A stretch of DNA of 11,693 bases from an uncultured Bacteroidales bacterium. GTDB taxonomy: Bacteria > Bacteroidota > Bacteroidia > Bacteroidales > Muribaculaceae. Below, in pieces: positions 8,258-11,693 of this stretch. The notes under the pieces are model-generated. The model saw only the letters and a program-made list of their open reading frames with translations, was not told the origin of the DNA and did no database searches. A program made the translations under genes and the position numbers. Location: assembly GCA_900554345.1 (NCBI GenBank), contig USHH01000047.1, forward strand, positions 1-11,693, in the 5' to 3' direction. Within the stretch, counting starts at the first letter, position 1. Every line of letters begins with the position of its first letter.

Positions 8258-9274
8258 ATGAGCGTAACGATAATAGGAATAGAATCATCTTGCGACGACA
8301 CCTCGTCGGCAGTGATACGCGACGGCATCCTGCTGAGCAACGTCATAGCGAGCCAGAAAGTGCATGAGGCCTACGGAGGCGTCGTGCCGGAGCTTGCATC
8401 ACGGGCCCACCAGCAGAACATAGTGCCTGTGGTGAGTGAGGCTCTGCGGCAGGCGGGAGTTAGAAAAAGCGAGCTGACAGCCATAGCCTTCACACGCGGG
8501 CCGGGGCTTCTCGGCTCTCTCCTTGTAGGCACCAGCTTCGCCAAAGGGATGGCGGTCGGTCTCGGCATTCCACTGATTGACGTCAACCACCTCCACGGCC
8601 ACGTGCTCTCCCATTTCATCAAGCGCTCGGAGGCCGACGAGCATCCGGAATTCCCATTCCTCTGCCTGCTTATATCGGGAGGAAACTCACAGATAGTATA
8701 CGTGAAGAGCCCGCGTTACATGGAAATCGCCGGCACGACAATCGACGACGCCGCCGGCGAGGCCTTCGACAAATGTGCCAAAGTGATGGGCCTCCCCTAT
8801 CCCGGCGGCCCGCACATCGACAGGCTGGCGGCGGAGGGCGACCCGAAGGCGTTCCATCTGAGCAAGCCCCACATCGAGGGGCTCGACTACTCCTTCAGCG
8901 GGCTGAAGACCTCCTTCCTGTATCTGCTGCGCGACAACCTGAAGAGCGACCCCGACTTCATCGAGCGACACAAGGCCGACCTTGCCGCCTCGCTTCAGGC
9001 CACCATCATCGACATCCTGCTCGACAAGCTGGCGAAAGCCCAGGATAAATATAAGGTGAAGCACATTGCCATCGGGGGGGGAGTGTCGGCCAACAGCGGA
9101 GTGCGCGAGGCCGTGGCCCGATTCTGCGAGGAGCGTGGAGTAAGGGCCTGGATACCCGAACGCGCATTCACCACCGACAACGCGGCGATGGTGGCAGCCG
9201 CCGGATATTTCAAATATCTCGACAACGACTTCTGCGACCTCTCGCTGCCTCCTTATTCAAGGGTGAGCGTTTAG
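8258..9274 (+). CDS. tsaD: tRNA N6-adenosine threonylcarbamoyltransferase TsaD
   Basis: Transfers the threonylcarbamoyl group from threonylcarbamoyl-AMP to N6 of A37 in ANN-decoding tRNAs. It acts in the cytosol with TsaB and TsaE, which are not in this window. The 338-aa length is normal. Visible family features are GIESSCDDTS (7-16), the HLHGH metal-site motif (His111 and His115), GGNSQIVYV (141-149), YPGGPHIDRLA (181-191), GGGVSANSG near 275-285, and the C-terminal TDNAAM motif with the third metal ligand Asp307. The ATG at 8258 gives the canonical N-terminus. A TAACTTTGCAG promoter element ends 19 bp upstream, which implies a leader of only about 15 nt without a Shine-Dalgarno. It is divergent from tamB and 54 bp ahead of the cinA-like gene on the same strand, so the two are probably co-transcribed. 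Confidence 0.97.
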   Translation: MSVTIIGIESSCDDTSSAVIRDGILLSNVIASQKVHEAYGGVVPELASRAHQQNIVPVVSEALRQAGVRKSELTAIAFTRGPGLLGSLLVGTSFAKGMAVGLGIPLIDVNHLHGHVLSHFIKRSEADEHPEFPFLCLLISGGNSQIVYVKSPRYMEIAGTTIDDAAGEAFDKCAKVMGLPYPGGPHIDRLAAEGDPKAFHLSKPHIEGLDYSFSGLKTSFLYLLRDNLKSDPDFIERHKADLAASLQATIIDILLDKLAKAQDKYKVKHIAIGGGVSANSGVREAVARFCEERGVRAWIPERAFTTDNAAMVAAAGYFKYLDNDFCDLSLPPYSRVSV

Positions 9275-9328
9275 CCGCCCCCACACAAGACAACAACAAG
9301 CCCACCATATAAACAATCCCCAGCGACT

Positions 9329-10123
9329 ATGACACCTAAAAAGACAGAAACATCCGCCAATCAGGAGAACGAGAGCTACAAGGAGACGCGCCATGTAGTG
9401 ATCTACGGCTACACACGCCAGGAGCTCTCCAAAGTGATGAAGCATTTTGAAGACCAGCTGCCGGAATACGTGAAAATCGACATCACCACCGATAACCTGG
9501 TGACCCGCATCACGCTCACCGGCATCAACTCCGGCGTGGAGCTTCTGCGCTTCAAGATGAACAAGTATCAACAGAACCTCAACGAGATCTTCTCGCAGGA
9601 AGTGGTGGCGCTTAAAGACAGGACTCCCTCGCAGGTGCTGGGTGAGCTTCTGCTGGAGCGGGAGCTTACGGTGTCGAGCGCCGAGAGCTGCACGGGAGGC
9701 AACATAGCGCACAGGATAGTGCAGGTGCCGAAATCGTCGGCCTACTTCTTAGGTAGCGTAGTGAGCTACAGCAACGACGTGAAGGCCAACGTTCTCGGCG
9801 TGAGCCGCGCCGACATCGACAATCACGGGGCGGTGAGCCGCGAGGTGGCCGAGGAGATGGCCGAGGGGGCCGCCCGGCTCATGCGCACCGACTGCGCGAT
9901 AGCCACGACCGGCATCGCGGGGCCCGACGGAGGCACGAAGCTGAAGCCTGTGGGCACGGTGTGGATAGCGGTGAAATGCGGCGACCAGCTCGTGAGCGAG
10001 TGCGTGCTTTTCCAAGGCGACCGCAACACCGTGATCGAGAGCGCCACCAACCATGCCATCGTGATGCTGATCAACCTTCTCCGCAACAGCTACGTGATGC
10101 AGGAAGACATCAACGACGAGTAA
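9329..10123 (+). CDS. CinA/PncC-family nicotinamide-nucleotide amidase with KH-like N-terminal region, no MoCF domain
   Basis: A 264-aa protein whose C-terminal about 160 residues are a CinA C-terminal (PncC) domain. That domain deamidates nicotinamide mononucleotide to nicotinate mononucleotide in NAD salvage. Motifs seen are AESCTGG (118-124), VSYSNDVKANVLGV (145-158), TGIAGPDGG (194-202), KPVGTVWIAV (206-215) and GDR (230-232). Residues about 22-98 (VVIYGYTRQELSKVMKHF, then alternating strand and helix) resemble the KH-like middle domain that precedes this domain in full-length CinA. The N-terminal MoCF/ADP-ribose pyrophosphatase domain is absent. The first 20 residues look disordered. The ATG at 9329 is the first good start after tsaD, and the protein looks like a domain arrangement rather than a recent truncation because the reading frame is intact and has its own N-terminus. 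The amidase call is firm; the KH assignment is moderate. Confidence 0.88.
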   Translation: MTPKKTETSANQENESYKETRHVVIYGYTRQELSKVMKHFEDQLPEYVKIDITTDNLVTRITLTGINSGVELLRFKMNKYQQNLNEIFSQEVVALKDRTPSQVLGELLLERELTVSSAESCTGGNIAHRIVQVPKSSAYFLGSVVSYSNDVKANVLGVSRADIDNHGAVSREVAEEMAEGAARLMRTDCAIATTGIAGPDGGTKLKPVGTVWIAVKCGDQLVSECVLFQGDRNTVIESATNHAIVMLINLLRNSYVMQEDINDE

Positions 10124-10156
10124 AAACGGCAGCGGGCGCAAATAAGCGTAGGAATA

Positions 10157-10188
10157 TTTGGCGGTAAGCGATTTTTTATGTAATTTTG
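10157..10188 (+). promoter_or_regulatory. Promoter of the rpmB-rpmG-bL38 operon
   Basis: TTTG at 10157-10160 and TAATTTTG at 10181-10188 are separated by exactly 20 bp, the ideal Bacteroidota primary-sigma arrangement. The transcription start should be close to 10193-10197, leaving a leader of about 120 nt before rpmB. It lies 33 bp after the cinA-like gene, so the ribosomal operon need not depend on tsaD transcription. Confidence 0.82.
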
Positions 10189-10226
10189 CAATCGGTTTAT
10201 AGGCACATCCTTTAAAATCGCTGAAA

Positions 10227-10298
10227 ATGATGCAGTTGGCGATGATATGAGAACTGAGATGGCGGCCATGACCCTGAGATTTTTTATAAAATAAAAAA
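10227..10298 (+). other. rpmB leader with two overlapping micro-ORFs and an AT hairpin
   Basis: Within the leader, a 7-codon ORF (10227-10250, MMQLAMI) overlaps by ATGA the start of a 15-codon ORF (10247-10294, MRTEMAAMTLRFFIK). The second ends inside an 8-bp perfect AT-only inverted repeat (arms 10280-10287 and 10291-10298, AAA loop). Such an order could act as a leader-peptide or attenuation device, but short ORFs of this size occur by chance and nothing in the sequence proves translation. Confidence 0.25.
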
Positions 10299-10315
10299 CA
10301 ACAACCGAAACAGCC

Positions 10316-10579
10316 ATGTCAAAAGTTTGTCAGATTACAGGCAAAAAGGCGTCGGTGGGCAACAACGTCTCCCACTCGAAACGTCGCACCAAAAGGAAAT
10401 TTGAAGTCAACCTTCACCGCAAGAAATTCTACTGGGTAGAGGAAGACATGTGGATCGAGCTGCTCGTATCAGCCCACGCCCTCCGCACCATCAACAAGAT
10501 CGGCCTCAACGCAGCGCTGAAAAGAGCCGAGAAAGAAGGCAACATCGATTTCAAGAACATCACAATCCTTTCTCTTTAA
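10316..10579 (+). CDS. rpmB: 50S ribosomal protein bL28
   Basis: An 87-aa large-subunit ribosomal protein. The N-terminus MSKVCQITGKKASVGNNVSHS and the basic stretch SKRRTKRKFEVNLHRKKF are characteristic of bL28. Only one cysteine (Cys5) is present, so this is a zinc-free (C-minus) form. It is the first gene of the rpmB-rpmG-bL38 operon, with rpmG starting 15 bp after its stop. A close match to the Bacteroidota promoter consensus lies at 10157-10188, giving a leader of about 120 nt. There is no Shine-Dalgarno before the ATG; the upstream sequence is A-rich, as is common in this phylum. Confidence 0.98.
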   Translation: MSKVCQITGKKASVGNNVSHSKRRTKRKFEVNLHRKKFYWVEEDMWIELLVSAHALRTINKIGLNAALKRAEKEGNIDFKNITILSL

Positions 10580-10594
10580 TATCACCGCACAGCA

Positions 10595-10783
10595 ATGGCA
10601 AAGAAAGCAAAAGGCAACAGGGTCCAGGTGATCCTCGAGTGCACCGAACATAAGGCAAGCGGAATGCCCGGCATGTCGCGCTACATCACGACCAAAAACC
10701 GCAAGAACACCACAGGACGTCTGGAGCTGAAGAAATACAACCCGATCCTGAAGAGAATGACCATCCACAAAGAAATCAAATAA
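10595..10783 (+). CDS. rpmG: 50S ribosomal protein bL33
   Basis: A 62-aa large-subunit ribosomal protein of the bL33 family. The body (RVQVILECTEHKASGMPGMSRYITTKNRKNTTGRLELKKYNP) is typical, with the highly conserved YITTKNRKNT core. A single Cys (Cys16) and no CxxC pairs mark it as the zinc-independent form. It sits between rpmB (15 bp upstream) and the DUF4295/bL38 gene (14 bp downstream), so all three are almost certainly one transcript. Confidence 0.98.
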   Translation: MAKKAKGNRVQVILECTEHKASGMPGMSRYITTKNRKNTTGRLELKKYNPILKRMTIHKEIK

Positions 10784-10797
10784 GCACATCCTGACCC

Positions 10798-10947
10798 ATG
10801 GCAAAGAAAACCGTCGCGTCGCTTCAGAAAGGTGAAGGACGCACCTACAGCAAGATCATCAAGATGGAGAGATCTCCCAAGACCGGCGCTTATGTCTTCA
10901 AAGAGGAGATGGTGCCCAACGACGCTGTCCAGGCAGCTCTGAAATAA
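10798..10947 (+). CDS. DUF4295 family protein, probable ribosomal protein bL38
   Basis: A 49-aa basic protein that begins MAKKTVASLQKGEGRTYSK, contains SPKTGAYVFKEEMVPND, and ends with TAA at 10945-10947. The sequence is clearly a DUF4295 member, a small family confined to Bacteroidota and normally encoded directly after rpmB and rpmG, as here. To my knowledge the extra protein named bL38 in the Flavobacterium johnsoniae ribosome belongs to this family; that link is recalled, not tested. It is the last gene of the operon, 14 bp after rpmG and 16 bp before a strong hairpin. In many Bacteroidales the next gene is ftsY; here the operon stops instead. The protein is easily missed because of its small size. 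Confidence 0.92.
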   Translation: MAKKTVASLQKGEGRTYSKIIKMERSPKTGAYVFKEEMVPNDAVQAALK

Positions 10948-10963
10948 GAACATATTCACACCG

Positions 10964-11011
10964 ACATAACATGAGGGGCGGCTCAGGTCTGAGCCGCCCC
11001 TCATGTTATGT
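10964..11011. terminator. 23-bp perfect hairpin, probable bidirectional terminator
   Basis: Arms at 10964-10986 and 10989-11011 are perfectly complementary with a 2-bp centre, so an RNA would form about 22 pairs with a GGUC loop. The core is GC-rich (GAGGGGCGGCTCAG). It lies 16 bp after the bL38 stop and 21 bp from the 3' end of the convergent outer-membrane gene, the position expected for a shared terminator. Neither side has a clear U-tract, so termination may rely on the stem itself or the hairpin may mainly block transcript collision and protect 3' ends. Confidence 0.75.
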
Positions 11012-11032
11012 TCCGACCTGGAAGCGCGATAT

Positions 11033-11530
11033 TCAGAACACGTAGCCGAAGCCGAAATTGAATAATCCGCCGCTGGTGTCGTTCATCAGCGAATACTTGC
11101 CCTGGAGGGAGAGCTTGAAGTTAGACATCAGATAGATGTCGAAGCCGGCACCGAAATCGGCACCCGCACGGGTGGCATGGCCGTCGCCGCTGTATTCCCA
11201 GTTGTTGAGCGTAAACCCGACCAGAGGATAGACATTGAAGCTCCTGGCCAGACGGAACGGGAACTGCACGTCGGCGCTGAACTCGAAGCCCGACTTTCCT
11301 TCGTTGCGGAATATATAACCGATCTCAGGAGCTATGCGCACATGGTTGGCCAGGGTATACTGGAAATAGATGTCGGCATAGCCGCCATTGTTGTACGAAG
11401 CATAGCCGCCCGCGATGCCGAGGGTCTTCTCCCCCACCTGTGCCTGCGCGGGAACCGTTGCCATTAGAAGGCCGCACACAGCCGCAGCCGATAGAAGGAA
11501 TCTCGAAAACAGATGTCTCATAATTTTCAT
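11033..11530 (-). CDS. Small outer-membrane beta-barrel protein with signal peptide
   Basis: A 165-aa protein with a clear Sec signal peptide: basic start (MKIMRHLFSR), hydrophobic core to about residue 24, and a likely cleavage after Ala30 in VPAQA-QVGEK. The mature 135 residues are rich in Gly, Tyr, Phe and Asn in alternating amphipathic strands, for example ADIYFQYTLANHVRIAPEIGY, FEFSADVQFPF and NVYPLVGFTLNN. The chain ends in Phe (FGFGYVF), as expected for an outer-membrane barrel recognised by the Bam machinery. The size fits an eight-stranded barrel of the porin/OmpA-like superfamily (PF13505-type). Function is unknown; a structural or adhesion role is possible. An alternative start at the ATG at 11521 would only shorten the signal peptide by three residues. 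It converges on the bL38 operon across a shared hairpin. Cys19 lies inside the hydrophobic core, so this is not a lipoprotein. Confidence 0.88.
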   Translation of the reverse strand: MKIMRHLFSRFLLSAAAVCGLLMATVPAQAQVGEKTLGIAGGYASYNNGGYADIYFQYTLANHVRIAPEIGYIFRNEGKSGFEFSADVQFPFRLARSFNVYPLVGFTLNNWEYSGDGHATRAGADFGAGFDIYLMSNFKLSLQGKYSLMNDTSGGLFNFGFGYVF

Positions 11531-11568
11531 TTCAGATAAGAGTGTTGATGTATTTGATTATGTCTCGA

Positions 11569-11585
11569 TGTTAAAACATTTAACA
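11569..11585. repeat. TGTTAAA-ACA-TTTAACA palindrome upstream of the barrel gene
   Basis: Two 7-bp arms (11569-11575 and 11579-11585) are perfectly inverted around a 3-bp spacer, 39 bp before the ATG of the outer-membrane gene. This is the shape of a dimeric regulator site. No TAnnTTTG promoter was found beside it on the minus strand, so either an alternative sigma factor or a degenerate promoter serves the gene. It could be a chance AT-rich palindrome. Confidence 0.4.
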
Positions 11586-11679
11586 CTCCCGTTTGGTTGA
11601 GCTGTAGTGATGCAAATAATCGTGAGGCGGCAAATATTCAGGGCTGGCGCATGAGATTTAACTTTCCTTAAAAACTTTG

Positions 11680-11693
11680 AGGAGGTAGTCAAT
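11680..11693 (+). promoter_or_regulatory. Shine-Dalgarno-like AGGAGG at the right edge
   Basis: AGGAGG at 11680-11685 is complementary to the 16S 3' end and is followed by TAGTCAAT, where the window stops. If the next base is G, an ATG would sit at 11692-11694 with a 6-bp spacer, ideal for a strong ribosome binding site. None of the complete genes in this window has such a site, so it probably marks a plus-strand gene beginning just outside. The reading frame cannot be seen. Confidence 0.4.

Noticed and set aside
9074..9081. G8 homopolymer inside tsaD as a possible phase-variation tract
   Set aside because: It encodes the conserved Gly-Gly-Gly of the GGGVSANSG motif in an essential-type gene and the frame is intact; a contingency switch is unlikely.
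11460..11530. Lipoprotein signal at Cys19 of the barrel protein
   Set aside because: The cysteine lies within the hydrophobic core (AAAVCGLL) with no lipobox, while a normal AQA-Q signal peptidase I site follows.
1..11693. Defence system, mobile element, CRISPR array or biosynthetic cluster
   Set aside because: No transposase, integrase, direct-repeat array, toxin-antitoxin pair or nuclease/ATPase module was found; all sizeable genes belong to well known housekeeping or envelope families.

Overview
The window looks like ordinary chromosomal housekeeping DNA from a Bacteroidota bacterium, most likely order Bacteroidales and possibly a Muribaculaceae-type genome. The clues are promoters of the TTTG-N20-TAnnTTTG type, an almost complete lack of Shine-Dalgarno sequences, a TamB-family gene divergent from tsaD, and the trio rpmB, rpmG and DUF4295 (bL38), the last being a Bacteroidota-specific ribosomal protein. 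The family-level assignment is an inference from general similarity.

Left block (1-8082, all minus strand, read right to left): a very large TamB-family envelope protein, a small patatin-type lipid hydrolase, a non-secreted GH13 alpha-amylase-family enzyme, and ribose-phosphate pyrophosphokinase (prs), which runs off the left edge. Gaps are only 28-42 bp, so read-through is likely. A separate promoter element also sits in front of the patatin gene.

Middle (8083-8257): a compact divergent promoter region. A perfect 11-bp inverted repeat of TAACTTTGCAG lies 7 bp upstream of tamB, and a third copy lies 20 bp before tsaD. The tamB copy has a well spaced TTTG box and would start the mRNA almost at the ATG.

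Right block (8258-10947, plus strand): tsaD (tRNA t6A37 synthesis), then a CinA/PncC-family protein that keeps a KH-like region and the amidase domain but lacks the usual N-terminal MoCF domain. After a 192-bp gap come rpmB, rpmG and the 49-residue bL38/DUF4295 gene, driven by a near-ideal promoter with a leader of about 120 nt. A 23-bp perfect hairpin closes the operon and separates it from a convergent small outer-membrane beta-barrel gene (11033-11530, minus). At the right edge an AGGAGG sequence, rare in this phylum, is placed as if to serve a plus-strand gene starting at or just beyond the last base.

I found no mobile element, CRISPR array, tRNA, rRNA or defence system. The most interesting points are regulatory or architectural: the promoter palindrome, the edge Shine-Dalgarno, the MoCF-less CinA, and the ribosomal operon leader and terminator.
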